A stretch of 64,000 nucleotides of DNA from Ulva prolifera (GCA_023078555.1 CM041199.1:6453315-6517314); one strand, 5' to 3'; positions 12,812-41,529 are shown, counted from the first letter of the stretch. Notes: generated from the letters alone by a model not told the origin. A program made the numbers and translations.

Positions 12812-13013
12812 CGTGCACGAAGCACGGCAAATAGGCCTGGCTGGCAGCACAATTGACAGCCATAGTGACAGCACCTGCTTATGTGGCGTTGTGCCGAAGT
12901 CGAGACGATCTGTGCATTTCGCGTCGCCCCACGCCAAGCTCTCGGACGGAACTCCGTCGCGGACGCTGCTGGTAAGAAGTTGGGCACAGCCACACGTAGC
13001 ACATTTCAGCATA
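12812..13013 (+). repeat. Diverged inverted repeat, arm 1
   Basis: About 200 bp similar to the reverse complement of 14562-14783. The best part is 12898-12998, reading CGTCGCCCCACG and GACTCCG-like blocks in both arms. The similarity also shows in translation (SPH.(R/K)LSD.TP.RTLLV). The second arm carries a short extra insertion. It is probably a relic of a duplicated mobile sequence. Confidence 0.6.
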
Positions 13014-14561
13014 TCGTGTCCATTCTGCCGAATCGATCTTGGACAGTCTCGTTCCAAGCTAGTGTGGCCGCATGCGGTCAGCCTCTCCTGCATCATCGAC
13101 GGCGGGTCCCAGTACTCAGCAGCCATGGCAAGCAGGATCTGAAGACAGCAACCGTTTACTTAGATTAATCAGGCATCGTGCTACCTTGTTAGATATAGCA
13201 GGAACGTCGGTCTGGACCTGCTGACCCAGGATTTCGTGTCGACAGAGACTGCGATAGATCCCCGATAAATAGGCAAGCTGCCTGATTGTCTCCAGCAGGA
13301 TCTAGCTGGAGACAGAAGACATCTATGCTCACGAGCGCAGATGTCACATTTCCACCTGTAGTGCATCAACAATGTGCAAGGCTGCTTCAGAAGAGAGCCT
13401 TGTTATGTCCGCGACACGGTGCGAAGGCAAGCAGGTGACCTGAAACAGTGCAGAAAGCCGTTGTGAAATGGTTCAGTCAACATGGCATGGCATGCTGTCA
13501 CCGCGATGAGCAGCGTGCACGTCAGCCTTGCCAAATATTCTGCATATGACGATCGGATGATGGCCAGGGCTACATCGATCGGATTCCGGAATCCGGATCC
13601 GGTCGCGGATCCCCTTGGAAATCGTGAACTGTGGGTGGCCTGCTCGACATCCTGTCTCCAGGCTTCAGGAATGCACTCGCTACCCTAAGATCCTAGGCCC
13701 AGCTACACTTTGCCACTTGAAAACGTCCATGAAATCTAATCACGACAGCCCACGCCTCGGATTTCATGCGCAGCCACTTCTAGCCACCAGGGCTGCTGGA
13801 CAGTGTGAACATCTGTGCCTGCTTCAGAACTGGCAGCTGCTTGGTGGAATTCAAAGTAGAATCGGGCGACCTGTGTGCCCTGTCAAGCACATTTTTGTGT
13901 TTTGGATTCAGAATTTGTCGACCTCCACTAGTAAACATACATCATCATGCTGGCCACTGAATACATGTGCAGAGTAAACACATACACGCATGCATGAAGT
14001 AACCTGGTATGAGAACGTGGTCATTGTCCGCCCTTGGACTAGGGGGTGTGTTGCAAGGACTAGGGGGTGTAAACCCATGAACACATGTGTTGCAAGCCAT
14101 AGAGGTGGCATTGCAGCTAGAGTAGAATTCCACCCCAGGGTAGAAACACACCCCTGGGCCCCACGCAACCACCAGCACACAGCACCGAGCATGGCCAGCA
14201 CACCGAAGCTTTGAACCTCAGCACACGCCATGGCAGTTGCCACCTGCAGCACCCATCGATGCGGGGATCCCCGCGAAGAGCCCCGCACATACACAGGCGC
14301 GACAGACGCTCTGCCGCGATGGCCCGCCAACTTCATATGCATGCTTCTGCCCCTCCAATGGCACGCCATGCGGGCAAGCTTACTAGTCAGCTTTCACGGG
14401 ATGGACGGTCCCCTGCGATGACTGTCACCACTCATTGGCCATCCAGCCTGAGCGGCGGGTTGTGTGACGCATCCTTGCCCTCCCTCGAGGATCCTCTCGC
14501 TGGCTGGTAGATCCGATGCGCACCTGCCCTGCCAGTTTGTAGGGCAGGCGCACTTTCAAAT
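13014..14561. other. Spacer between inverted repeat arms
   Basis: No convincing gene. The piece 14030-14160 has GGGGTGT/ACACCCC-rich words that are partly self-complementary. Open frames here show no domain signature. Confidence 0.35.
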
Positions 14562-14783
14562 GTGCTATGTGTGATTGTACATTCATGCACAGCCACATGT
14601 GTCCAACTTGCTACCAACAGTGTCCGCAACGGAGTCCAGTCCGAGAGCCTGCCGTGGGGCGACGAGAAATGCATAGAACGTCTCGACCTTAGCAGACTGC
14701 CACAGAATCAGGTGCTGTCGCCATGGCTGTCATGATCACGTCTGCTGCCACCTGGGGTGGTGCTGCATCTACGGCCATCAGAC
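14562..14783 (-). repeat. Diverged inverted repeat, arm 2
   Basis: Counterpart of 12812-13013 in opposite orientation, roughly three quarters identical by eye over the better half. Confidence 0.6.
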
Positions 14784-15366
14784 ACTCATGCCTGGTGTTA
14801 ACATTGTTAACAACGTTGAGGGGAAGCATGCACAGGCAAACCTCAAGGACATGCCAACAGCATATGCAATATTGGCACTATTAATCCTGACCATCATCAT
14901 TGCCATTGCCATGGCCTCGCGAGGTCAGCCGCGCAGCGGCTCGTCGGGTGCCCTGATGCCTGCTTGTCGGCGAGGCAAGTTGTCGCATGCATCCGAGTCG
15001 CGCTCGTGCAAGCACACCATGCATGACATGTTGGAACTGTTCTAGATCACAACACTCCAGTACCACACATGATCTTGAAATTGTGCATAATCAGATGTTT
15101 GCCAATGTCTGCTCCACGCGAGGTGCTTCAACCTCGGCTGCACATCAAGCCCTACCGATGCCGATTATAATCTATAGTTTGGGCAAGAAGTGCACAACGA
15201 CGTTCACAGACAAGGTGGAACATATTTAAACTCCGAGATGGACAATGCACTTAATCGGCATGCATGTAGGGATATGCATCTGATGCACAGGATCATATAT
15301 TGTAAACTCACTTCCATGATGAACTCCGGCGCTAGCCAGCTGCCGTGCGGACCGTGCGGACCCCGG

Positions 15367-31341
<15,975 letters not shown>

Positions 31342-31451
31342 TTAACACAGACACGCCCATTCAGACAATCATTCCCTGACCCGCACTCTCGCACCACTGT
31401 CGATCTCCGAATGACTAGGATCATTCATCACGACTTACTGTGACACACCAT

Positions 31452-31580
31452 GGTGGGGTCAATGCGGCATGAAAGGTTAGTTTCGGCGCCAGCTTTCATT
31501 GGATGGAAATATACAGGTGGTATGGTAGCCTTCGCACACCGTGACGTGGTCAATGCGGTGTGAAAGACTCGTTTCGGATC
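31452..31580. promoter_or_regulatory. Repeated element upstream of kinase A start
   Basis: Two related copies, around 31454-31490 and 31544-31578, read GGTCAATGCGG, then TGAAAG, then GTTTCGG. They lie 110-240 bp upstream of the candidate kinase A ATG, which places them in its promoter. A regulatory role is inferred from position only. Confidence 0.35.
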
Positions 31581-32207
31581 GTATCGTGTGATGATCTCAG
31601 AGACATGTCAGACTATATATCGGCGGCATGACAAAGAGCCATGCTGCGGAATTTCTTGAAAGCCTTTTTGAAGGCGGCCGGGCGGGCATGCCCCTGGCGC
31701 TGCCCACCTTGGCGCCTTGTTCTTGCAAGGGACGAGTGGACATCGCCACATTTGTTGCTCAATCGTACTATGAGAACTGCCGCGAGCGCACAATTGCCAG
31801 CACGGTGCACAAATGTGTTGCAAGGACAATGTCGGAGAGGCAGATAGCACCGCCGGATTAAAACGGAACCATGCACACGTACCAAGCCACAAATACAAGC
31901 AACCGCCGGCACACCACATAGAGCAGCGCGCCAGCCGAGCTAACAACCTACACCGCACACGCACCCCACGGCCAGCACCGAACATCATCAACACCCGCGT
32001 GTGCACACATGGGTATGGCCGAACCCGCGGTAAACCCCATATAATGGTCACAGTGCCGTGGTCCTCCATACATGAGGCAGAATGATGCTCTCAGGCTGGA
32101 GCGTCCACAAAGCACGGTAGTGGCACCCTCCATTCGGTGCGGAGTTTCTGGGAATTCAGGCTTGGCTCTTAGCAACCTGAATGCCCCGTGGACGGCATGC
32201 TGTGTTG
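31581..32207. other. Spacer between kinase genes B and A
   Basis: The 3' end of kinase B and the 5' end of kinase A meet here on the same strand. Open frames on both strands lack family resemblance. Confidence 0.4.
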
Positions 32208-32235
32208 CTATATACAAAGCACACTTCCCCTATGT

Positions 32236-35142
32236 CTATGTGCCTGTGTTCCAGTCGGTGCCCCGCGTGTGCATGTTGTCAAAGGTATGGTCCCACGATT
32301 GTAGCAGTGCCTCCGACGTTGGCCGTTTTGCAGGGTCGCGCTCCAGGCACCGCAGCACCGTCCGCCGCAGCCCCCGCAGCTTCTCCAGCCGCTGCCTCGC
32401 TGTCTCGCTGGTGCTCTCCCGCGGCAGCGGCACGCGCCCGGCAATTGCGTCCCGCGCAGCGGCTTCAGACTCGGCGGGAGAGTGTGCGGCCGCCGGGAAG
32501 GCACGCTCGCCCGTGAGGAGCTCGAAGGCGATGACGCCGATCGCCCAGATGTCCACTGCTGCATCGACGTGGATCGTCCGGCTCCCGGCCTCGTAGGAAT
32601 GCACAACCTCTGGAGCCGCGTACTTGAGCGAGAAAGTCAACCCCACAGTGGAGCCTGCGATTCAAGATTCACCGAACTTGAGAGAGTCTGTGGTAGAGCT
32701 GTCACAGCAGGCAGAACCGAATGCAGTCCGCACACACACGCCGCTCGATCGAAGTCAGAAGAAAAAATCGTCTGTGTGTTCAACGCTTCGGATACATTTT
32801 TGGCGACACTTCATGTTGTTCAAAGCATGGACTGAGCAGGTGCAGGGCACTCTAACTTAACTAATTGTGACTGGCATCCGCAAAACAATACACCGTGTAA
32901 GTACCACAAATCGGAACCACGTAGCCCCCTTGTGCCAATGGGCACAGCATCCACGCATCGCGATGGACAGATGTGTTGAAGTTCACGAGAATTGTCCTTC
33001 CAGGTATCAAGCTGGCTGTCACACAACAACATCAGGTTAAAAGATACATGAATGCGCAGCGCACAAATCAGGGCGGTGCATCCAAAGTCAATGAGCGTCC
33101 AGTCGTGTTGCTTGGGTCTGCGGAGGATGTTCCCGGGCTTGATGTCCCGGTGGGCATACCCAAAACCGTGCAGCTTCCTCAGAGCGCGTACAGTGTGGCT
33201 GAGGGCCTGCACAACACACAGAGCGTGCCCTGCCGGTGGTCATGATGAGCAATGAATGTTCAAGGTCCTGACAGAAACACATGCGGTGTCCTAGACATTC
33301 AATCGGTCGATGGCTCGATCCAGCAGCCGTGCCTGCTGTTGTGTTCGTCAGAGCCATTATCGCCAGATGTCACACTTAACATCATGTCAAGCCTAGATGG
33401 TCGCAAAATGAGGGAGACGGTGGCTGTGGTTTGTCAAGTGGGCGCCTGCCGAAAAGTCTACACATGCATCAGCTATTGCGCAGGTGGAAGACGGGCACCG
33501 GTGCCAGGCCTGGAAGATCGTGATGAAGTCTCCATTTGCGTTGTCGCGTGCCCACTCGTCAAGGCTCTGGCCACATTCTAAAATAACAAATGGAGGGAAG
33601 GCATAGCCATACGGAGTTCGGTGCTCGCCGGCGGCATTTTCGTCAATGGCGAGGGTGGCCGGCATCATGGCCTTCAGCTGCGACTCGGTGTACAGCTCCC
33701 GCTCCTGCCTGAAGGCCTCCCAGTGCAGGTAGAACTTGATCGCAGCCTGCAGAGTAACACACAAGACTGCTGGGACATGTCGACATCATTCCCACTGGCA
33801 GCACATCATGATGGTCCCGACAAGGTGGTTGCAGGCCTAAGAGCATTGCCGTGAGCTTGAGATGCAGGAACCCGGACGCAGCTTTCCAAGTCAACGCTCG
33901 CTCTCATTATCGGCTTGGCTGCTCTTTGCACAGGAGCCCATCATCTTGGTGTGATCAAAATGAAGACTGTGCCTCGGGTGAGAAGCGTTGACTGCAGCAT
34001 GACTAGCACTGGCAATTGAGATGGTACACTTGTATGTCTGCTCCGGCATGTGCCGCCACACACGTGCTCTATGCATGTTTGAGACGGATGTTATAAAAAA
34101 TGGGAACGGCCTGTGATGTGTATGGAGCTAGTAGCGTGCTATAGCTGGCAGCATGCTGGCAAGCGCAGCGTATTACCTTGTGCCTGCATGTCCGGGCGGA
34201 ACTACACCCGATCAAGATTTCCGGAGATACTCGCGAACTGCACGACGCCCTGGTCACCAACGCGGCGCGCCACGGAGGAGCCGAGCGTGTAGCGGTGGAG
34301 GAACACAGCCGGCATGATGTGCATCGCGTCCAGCGCCACCTCTAGCTCCTCCGCTGGATCTGTCCCCTCACCGGCAGACCTACACGGCACATCCGTGTCT
34401 ATTCAATCATCAAGGCTGATGCAGCTATTACAGCCTGAGCCCCAGACGGCCTGAGCCCCAGACGCACATCAACAGTCCTCCATCAGCAATTAGTTTGAAT
34501 CTCGCTGGTATGACATGTGCGACCGCAAGTGTGCACAAGTCTGACTGCCGAACGTGATGCATGAACCAGTGGCAGCTGTGGACATATCAAAGCTGCTTGT
34601 GCAGCGTCTCCAGTTGTGCATCGATCGATGCATGGCAGCAGCAGCACGTTCAGGGAGCACTGCTGTTACCTCTTGTGCTTTGTAACAGAGTCGTACTTCT
34701 GGTAGTCTGACCATGTCAGTTTGGTGATGGCGGTGATTGTGGCCGTGGAGGCATTCAGCGATGGCACATGTGCGTGCCCTCCGGCTGCTGAAGATGCCTG
34801 GGAGCTCTGCCGGACCAGCTCCTGGGGCGCCACACCAGGCGCATACGCATGTGGTGGTACGCCCGGGCCCCCCATCATGCCCTGCTGTGCGGCTCCAGGG
34901 TCTAGGCCATACGGACTTGGACCGTAGCCAGGATGGTAGGGGTATGGATGTGCATGGCCTGGAGGACCTTGAGGGTACATTGCATGCCACCCGGGTGGCG
35001 GGGGGTGAGCGGGGCTGGACCCAATGGCCGGGGGGCAGCAGCTGCGGTTCATTTGCACCGACTGCGCCGGCGGGCGCATGCCTGGAGGCAGCATGGGAAC
35101 CGTTTGATACACCCTTGCCATCAGGTGCGCCCGCCCCCACAC
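32236..35142 (-). CDS. Receptor kinase paralogue B, cytoplasmic linker and kinase exons
   Basis: Coding order: linker exon about 35142-34697, glycine-loop exon 34379-34208, N-lobe exon 33746-33510, HRD/DFG exon about 33208-33070 and C-lobe exon about 32653-32236. The exon sizes, phases and borders copy kinase A (both N-lobe exons are 237 nt). Visible motifs are a Pro/Gly-rich linker ending in TWSDYQK, the loop RRVGDQGVVQFA, AAIKFYLHWEAF, YAHRDIKPGNIL, LIDFGC, YAAPEVV and DIWAIGVIAFELLTGERAF. All catalytic residues are present. Two things are odd. The N-lobe exon ends CAG|GC where A has CAG|GT, and no adjacent TM or ectodomain exon was found within 9 kb upstream. B may be a 5'-truncated duplicate, or its ectodomain may lie beyond the repeat-filled 35-44 kb region. 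Confidence 0.7.
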
Positions 35143-35180
35143 TCGCCGCTACAGCTGAGTATATTAATAGCCTCTTAGAT

Positions 35181-35388
35181 CTCAGCTCGCTGCCGCAGCA
35201 GGTCCTCTCTCTTCTGCACCTGGGCAGACTCAGCTCGCTGCCACAGCAGGTCCTCGCTCTTCTGCACCTGGGCAGACTCAGCTCGCTGCCGCAGCAGGTC
35301 CTCGCTCTTCTGCACCTAGGCAGACTCAGCTCACTGCCGCAGCAGGTCCTCGCTCTTCTGCACCTGGGCAGGTCTCAGCTCGCTGCCG
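35181..35388. repeat. 48-bp minisatellite, four units
   Basis: Units start at 35181, 35229, 35277 and 35325 with a partial fifth. 48 bp equals 16 codons. The plus frame reads LSSLPQQVLALLHLGR repeats and the minus frame reads AQVQKSEDLLRQRAES repeats. One unit has TAG in place of CAG in the minus frame. It lies 40 bp upstream of the kinase B linker exon. No evidence supports translation. Confidence 0.9.
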
Positions 35389-35715
35389 CCGAAGTTTCTC
35401 GTTGTGGTGGCGTATTGATGTATTGTAATTCTGTTTGCAATCAGCTCATGTCTTGCTCTGGTCTAATGCTGAGTCTCTAGACCGAATCTGATGCTCGCGA
35501 TATGCCACAGTACATAATCAGCTTGCAGTGAGAGTCTTCGTTATAACGACTAACGTTAGGTGTCATCCCTGCTACTGACATAGCAAAGCCTATTTATGTG
35601 GTGCTGACACCAGCAGGAGCAATAGATCTGAGGGGCAACTGATCATGATTCGCACTGCCAGTGCTTGCTTCAGCGATACATTTCCTGTGCCTATCTCTGC
35701 AGGATAGGTCATGAT

Positions 35716-35757
35716 CTCCCGACCTCGACCTATCATGAGATAGGTCGAGGTCGGGAG
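35716..35757. repeat. Perfect inverted repeat, 19-bp arms, 4-nt loop
   Basis: Arms 35716-35734 and 35739-35757 are exactly complementary around ATGA. Confidence 0.9.
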
Positions 35758-36336
35758 TTATGTGTATCTCGGGCAGATTCCAGCAGCAGTCATGTTGTGG
35801 CGACCGGCGCCACGCAGCACAGATTGTCTCCTTTTAATAAGGTGTCTCACAGCCCAAAAACTCAGGCGCAGTTGCATAGATTGGAGCCTCCTCTTGGCTA
35901 TAGCCCGCCTCCAGATAGAAAACTGCCGGCAATTTGACCATGTGCCATGTACTATGCTTCAGTGATTCGATTGACAGCTTTTCGATTTGAGGTCCGTAAC
36001 ACATTCGCTTGAAATTCCTGAGCTGGAGTCTATAGCACCATCGTCTTAATCCTGGTGCTCCGTCAGGCTCATGTCGGCACCGTACTGCCCAGAGTCCGTT
36101 TCCTATCCTGCCCAGATTCATCATCTCTATAGCAACGCTATGAGATCTGTTCTGTCGATGACATTCCTGGTCGCTTCCGTGCTTCCGCTTCGAGACGGAC
36201 TGACTGCTGCAACAACCATCGGTATCCGCGCCCTCGCCACGCAACTTCCGCTCGTCGAAATCAAACGCGTGAGTTTCAGTATATGTGTCAATTGTACTGC
36301 TCCATCTTCAAGTTGGCCGGTGCTGTAGCCTGTATA

Positions 36337-36438
36337 CACTCACACACACACACGAACGCCACAACCGCACTCACAACCCAGTCCGGCAGGATCGCGTCCT
36401 CCAGGCCCGCACCATATCGCAACCCTTGCCTGTAAATG
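36337..36438 (-). mobile_element. Fragment related to the 11.8-kb family-1 insertion
   Basis: About 90 bp matches 11874-11970, including the exact 16-mer CAGTCCGGCAGGATCG. That 16-mer also occurs near 20.6 kb. GCCTGTAT at 36328-36335 and 36439-36446 may be an 8-bp target duplication. The TTTTGTA tail is absent here. Confidence 0.5.
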
Positions 36439-38301
36439 GCCTGTATCCTCTTGGTGCCATATTCCTACCCAATCTAGCTGCGATTCTTATTGCGCTGGAC
36501 CTATGGAATTCAGGCAGGATCAGCAACGAACGATGCTGTGCTTGTTTGTCTGTTCCCTACATGTCCTTGTCTGTTATGGCATGTTCAGTACTCGACGTTG
36601 AGCTGACTCCTGGCGTCGTTATCTCGAGGCGTCCTTGCGCCCTCGTGCCGTAAGTGTAAGTGGGGAAGACTTGTGTTTGCCCACCGGGCCTTAGAGGCTC
36701 CGCCCCCTCCCCACGTGTCGGATCGCCCCCCTCGCCACCGATTCCACGCGTTTTTAGTGTAGCGATCGCCCCCTGGCGCCGCGTCGACCGCGTCGCTTAA
36801 CGCCGCGTCGACCGCGTACATGGTCCACTGTTCCGGAATCGTTCCGGCACCGACCTCGACAGATCTGCGCGACACCTGTAGCGTGCGGACGTGCAGCGAC
36901 ACAGCCGGAAACGGGTACACAATTAATTTTGCTGCATGCTTCAACATGCTGTCCCAGCAGGACGGCGGTGCAGCCCGTTCATGTCCCGGCGTACCGGCCG
37001 CCGAGCAGACTTGGCACGGACGGTTGCTTTCACCGATCAGACAAACTTTGCAGCTGCACATGTAGCTGCCGAGATTCTATAGTTCACAAACGGCGTTGTA
37101 GCGTTGTAGTCGACGATGCATGCTCTGTGCGCGCTGTGAGCCGTGCTGAATGCCTGCTGTGTGCGAATCCAACCGCGCACAGCTTGCAGAGGATATCTTC
37201 TAGATCTCAAGCAGCTTTAGATGCTGCGGATGCCTGCCCTGGTCTGGCTCCGATGAAGTTCGATTGGCAGCCATCTTCAGACTGATGGTCCGGGTATGCT
37301 GTCACAAATCACACTCTTGCTGTGTGCGGCCCTGTCGATTGTATGGCCATGCTGCATCGAGTATTTTTTACGTCCTATTGTCACAACTGTATGCTCCACC
37401 CAGAGCTGTCGATAATGCAACCGCTCTGTATCGCCCGCGACGCCTGGCAGCTCTCCTTTGCTGTGCACCGCCTCGCCGAGCTATACACTCGCAGAGATCT
37501 CTGGAGCAAGGAAACGAGGCTCATATGCATCTCACCGCATTGGAATGTGCCGTTTCCTCTGCTCGGCTGCTAGCACAGCAGCATGACGTCGCTGTCCCAG
37601 CGTACCAGCTACAAAGAACGCCAGATGCAACTTATCATCGATTGTTTGCTCAGGACAGATACCTTTCTGCTGCAGACATGTAGCTGGAGAAGCGATACGC
37701 TGCGCCGGCATTCCAGGGGCATGTACCGTCGCTGTTGCGACGATGCACCACCGCTGCGCACACAGCTGCACAAGCTCTCGACAAATGACATGTGAACTCT
37801 CGACTGCAAATTGTTGCTGCATCTCACGAACATGGGCGGTCTGCCGACGGCCACAATTCGCTATTTCACTGAGCCGCTCCGTGACAGAACATATCTCAAG
37901 AGATACAGTCTGTTTACCACCACGTTTTGCTGCAGCCCCTCACAGCAGAAATCTGGCCAGTCGCCTCGGTAGCACAATTGGCACTGATGGCAAAACAAGC
38001 AGACCGATCAAAGCAGGGAACAATGGAATAGCTACAAGCAACACATTGATTCCGGACACATTGTCACACCAGCAGCAGCACTGCGGTGCTTGAGGCATGC
38101 ACATTCAGGCCTACATTCTCTGCACATGGACACATGTCATCAGAGTGCAGGAGAACACAACTTGAAGTGATCACAACAGAAGCTTGTACACTCTGGCCCA
38201 CACCCTCTGTCCCTTGCTAGCAACTCCATGGCCACCACAACATAGAGAAACACAGCACAAGTCGCTGCAAATGAAGCTTACACTTTTGAACCCGGAGCAG
38301 G

Positions 38302-38302
<1 letters not shown>

Positions 38303-38332
<30 letters not shown>
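38303..38332. repeat. Poly-C tract, 30 nt
   Basis: Thirty uninterrupted C on the plus strand in intergenic DNA. Confidence 0.92.
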
Positions 38333-38333
<1 letters not shown>

Positions 38334-39534
38334 TTGTGAGGGACCAACAAACATGCACTCACGCTAGTCCGAAGCATGCACACCCACCACAACACCTGCA
38401 GCCATCTTCCCTCTTCGGAGCATACACACATTCACAATACCGAAAACGTACAGAACAGCTGTTGCTGCTACCTCAGTGCCCTGCTCCCACCACCTCAGCA
38501 CCTCGGCCCCACATGCCACCTCCGCAGCCCCCCGCCCCCATGGACAAGCCTGTTGAGGCTACAGCAACCACATCACATATTTAGGAATCGCGAAACCCAG
38601 TGCGCACCCCGCCCGGTGGGCTAGGCACGTAGTGCCATCGTTGAAAGCCCTGTACGCCTCCATGCTGCGTGGGCCGCCCACAGGGTCTGCTGTGATGCAC
38701 GGAGGCGCGTACGCCGACACGCCGTTGTCCTGGAGGCGCGGCGTCATAGGAAGTACCAGGAAGCGAGAGCTCCTTACGAGAGCTCCTTACTGCTAGTAGG
38801 GGCTCCTTCTGCCGCTGCGCGTACGACTCACACCTGTAAATGTATCTGGTGGAACAGCTGCAGCACCGCGTGAACGTCCACGTCTTTGGTACTAAATACC
38901 TAAATTCGACGAGGGGCGTTGCTGCTCGGCGGGATCTCGGGCACCCCGCTTAAGCTTAAGCTTGGCCGGCCAGATCCTCGTATGAGGATATATATCCTTT
39001 GACAAGATCGCTCCGCGCTACTTCCGTGAACCTCCACGCTAAAGGAAACCTAGACACGGCTTCTGAAGGTGCGCACCAGCCAGCACCCGCGATTGTCGTC
39101 GGCGTCAGTTTACCGTCATCTGCCGCTGTGCTGCGCATGCTGCAGCTGGCAATTGCATCTCTGCCGCGTTGCCGGCCAGCCCCTCGCGGTGCATTGTCAG
39201 CCATTGCAATTGGTTGAAGCAGAAACTAATTGCCATTTAAAGGCAGATACCAGTGGCAGCGGTGTATCAGGCGTGCATGTGTCTGTGCAGCGTGTGTCCC
39301 GTCGCTCAAGGCGCAGCAACAGCAGCAGCAGCAGCAGCACAGTTGACGGCCGTGGAGAGACCTGTAACCGTCCTAGGTCTGCTGGTAGCTTCAGACAGAG
39401 ACGTTTCGATTGCGGCAGCGCTATCAAGGTGTGTTCCGACGTGGGTAAGTGCCTGTCAGTGTCTTGTCTGTCGACAGACACGGATCTGATCAGATCGACT
39501 AGTCGAGCCGTCGACGAGGCGTCGACGAGGCGTC

Positions 39535-39577
39535 GATTCGGTTTCAGTGTTTGTTTTCTCCCATTCACTCTTTTGTA
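39535..39577 (+). mobile_element. Family-1 retroposon tail (39.5 kb copy)
   Basis: A 43-bp match to the tail at 61098-61140 with one difference (CCCATTC for CCCGTTC), again ending TTTTGTAA. The 5' flank is a short GTCGACGAGG duplication. No clean target duplication was found. Confidence 0.65.
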
Positions 39578-40328
39578 ACAACTCGAGCTCGCACTAGGCT
39601 TGTGTGTGCGTGAGCTGCCGTACTGTGGCTGCGTGACTGCCTGTGCGCTCGGAAGCAGTCATCTTGCTGTGATTTCCTGTGCCTGAGATACTTTTCTGTG
39701 GCACAATTTCTCCGCTCCCGGTGTGCCAGCGTATCGATATCTCCCGAGATAGCTACCGAATACTTGCGAATACTTGAACTTGTAACACATGCCGTGGCCA
39801 GTGCTTGGTGGGTTTTGAACGGACCTCCATTCAAACCTTCGGCGTTAACGTTGTGCTGCTCAACGTTTTGCTGCTCAACGGCAACGTGAACGTGGCTCCA
39901 TTTCACGTCTATTTCTGCAGCGCGAACGGACGCCGTGTCTCACGTCCCTCGAAACACTGTGTCGTGCATTTTGAGTGTCCCGCCGTGCGGTCGGGCACGC
40001 CATTGCCGCGTGCCGTCGCGTAGCCTGTGCGTCAGTGTGAACCTTTGAGGCGCCTGCATGCGGCCGCATGATACTCGACGTCAGCTCAGCGCTACGAGCC
40101 GACCCCTCACGCGGCCGCGGCTGCGCGGCAAGCGTTCCGTACGGACGCGAGACGCTCGCCGTGTGCGATGTTCATCACGCGAGATCTCACACGCCACAGC
40201 GTAGGGACCCGGTCCGGCTGGTTAAGTTGCAGTACAATATTGTGGCTTCCAAACCTATGTGACACTGGTAGTGCTGGAAGTGAAACGATGTGGTTGCGCA
40301 TCAGATCTCTGTTGGTTCGAGCGCACTG

Positions 40329-40362
40329 TGTGTTTTCTGCCGTTCACTCTTTTGTAAGAACT
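40329..40362 (+). mobile_element. Family-1 micro-insertion, 34 bp, with 9-bp target duplication
   Basis: AGCGCACTG is repeated exactly at 40320-40328 and 40363-40371. Between them lie only the last 28 bp of the family-1 tail (TGTGTTTTCTGCCG ... TTTTGTA) and six further bases. Confidence 0.75.
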
Positions 40363-40937
40363 AGCGCACTGAATGATCATTGCCGCCCACTGTTCCAACC
40401 GCCGGATTCGACCAAAAAAAAAGAAAACAAAACCATGGGCGGTCGGGAATCCCGAGGATTCCGAGACATGCCGTCGACGTGTACTAGGTGCAAACTCATG
40501 CCATCCGGACATTTCGGCGGGTAGCATCGTAGTCTGCTACACCTTTCAACTTGAACTGATAATGCACGCCAGACAGTGTGCAGTATTGCGCTTTCACCGT
40601 CAAATTGAAGAGGCGCACGTTAATCGGGCTAATGCAGCTGCGTCCGTGAAGGCGCCACGTGGCAGCCAAGCAGGCAGTGGCGGCGGCGCGAGTGTGACAC
40701 GTGTACACAAACTGCAACAGGCGCTGTGCAGCAATTGCTCAAGCGCCGGGCCTTGCGCAGGGCTGCGGTTAGATGCGCATGCCTCGCTGTGTACATATAC
40801 TATATAGTATGCATCTACCCAGCATGCGTGTCGACATGTGCGCGATCTTTCCATTGCAGTGACATGTGCACGATCTATCCATTACAGCTGCTCTGGGGCA
40901 GATCGTCTGCACTGCATCATGCTGTGGCTGATAGACT

Positions 40938-40951
40938 CCCCCCCCCCCCCC
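40938..40951. repeat. Poly-C tract, 14 nt
   Basis: Fourteen C on the plus strand, followed by TCCCAG, as in the larger tract at 41531. Confidence 0.9.
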
Positions 40952-41039
40952 TCCCAGCAGCCACCAGTTGGGCAGTCAATATTGCGGCGTACAATGTTTG
41001 AGGCAGTCAAAATTGCGCGCGTCCAATGTTTGAGGACGG

Positions 41040-41078
41040 TATGAAGTCTACCATGCCCCGGGCATGGTAGACTTCATA
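41040..41078. repeat. Perfect palindrome, 19-bp arms, 1-nt centre
   Basis: Arms 41040-41058 and 41060-41078 are exactly complementary. A second small hairpin (CAGGACAG, GGC, CTGTCCTG) follows directly at about 41080-41098. Confidence 0.9.
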
Positions 41079-41529
41079 ACAGGACAGGGCCTGTCCTGAA
41101 CAGGATCGTGAGATTGTGGGTTTGATTCTGCAGACGCGGTTTGTAAATTGTGTGTGACCACCGGTACCTTGCCTAGCACAGGAGGAGGCCCTGTGAGTTG
41201 CGTATGGTCGTCTGGGGGGTTTTCCGGGAACCCCCTTGAATTTGCCATTTGGCAAACAAAAAAAGTCTGGTTCATAGAATGTCGGCGACGATGTCCTCTT
41301 TAGGGTACGGCCCGAAAATTTCAGACTCATTTTACATGCACGTCTGTGTGTCCATGAGTGCCCCAGTTCATGCATGCGAAACGGTTGTGCACACCCCGCC
41401 GGTGTCGCATCGCCGTGTAATCGCCGCCGCCGCTGGCACCTGGAACCCGGACTCGCAGCTCAACTGCTCCTCAACTCCAACTGCCCACTGATGTCGAATC
41501 GTTTGCTCCAATCTGACTGGCCCAATACA

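Noticed and set aside
36585..37061. 159-codon minus-strand frame upstream of kinase B
   Set aside because: No domain, no similarity to the kinase A stalk/TM exon and no clear splice borders.
39316..39340. CAG/Gln repeat
   Set aside because: Short trinucleotide run in intergenic DNA with no supported reading frame.
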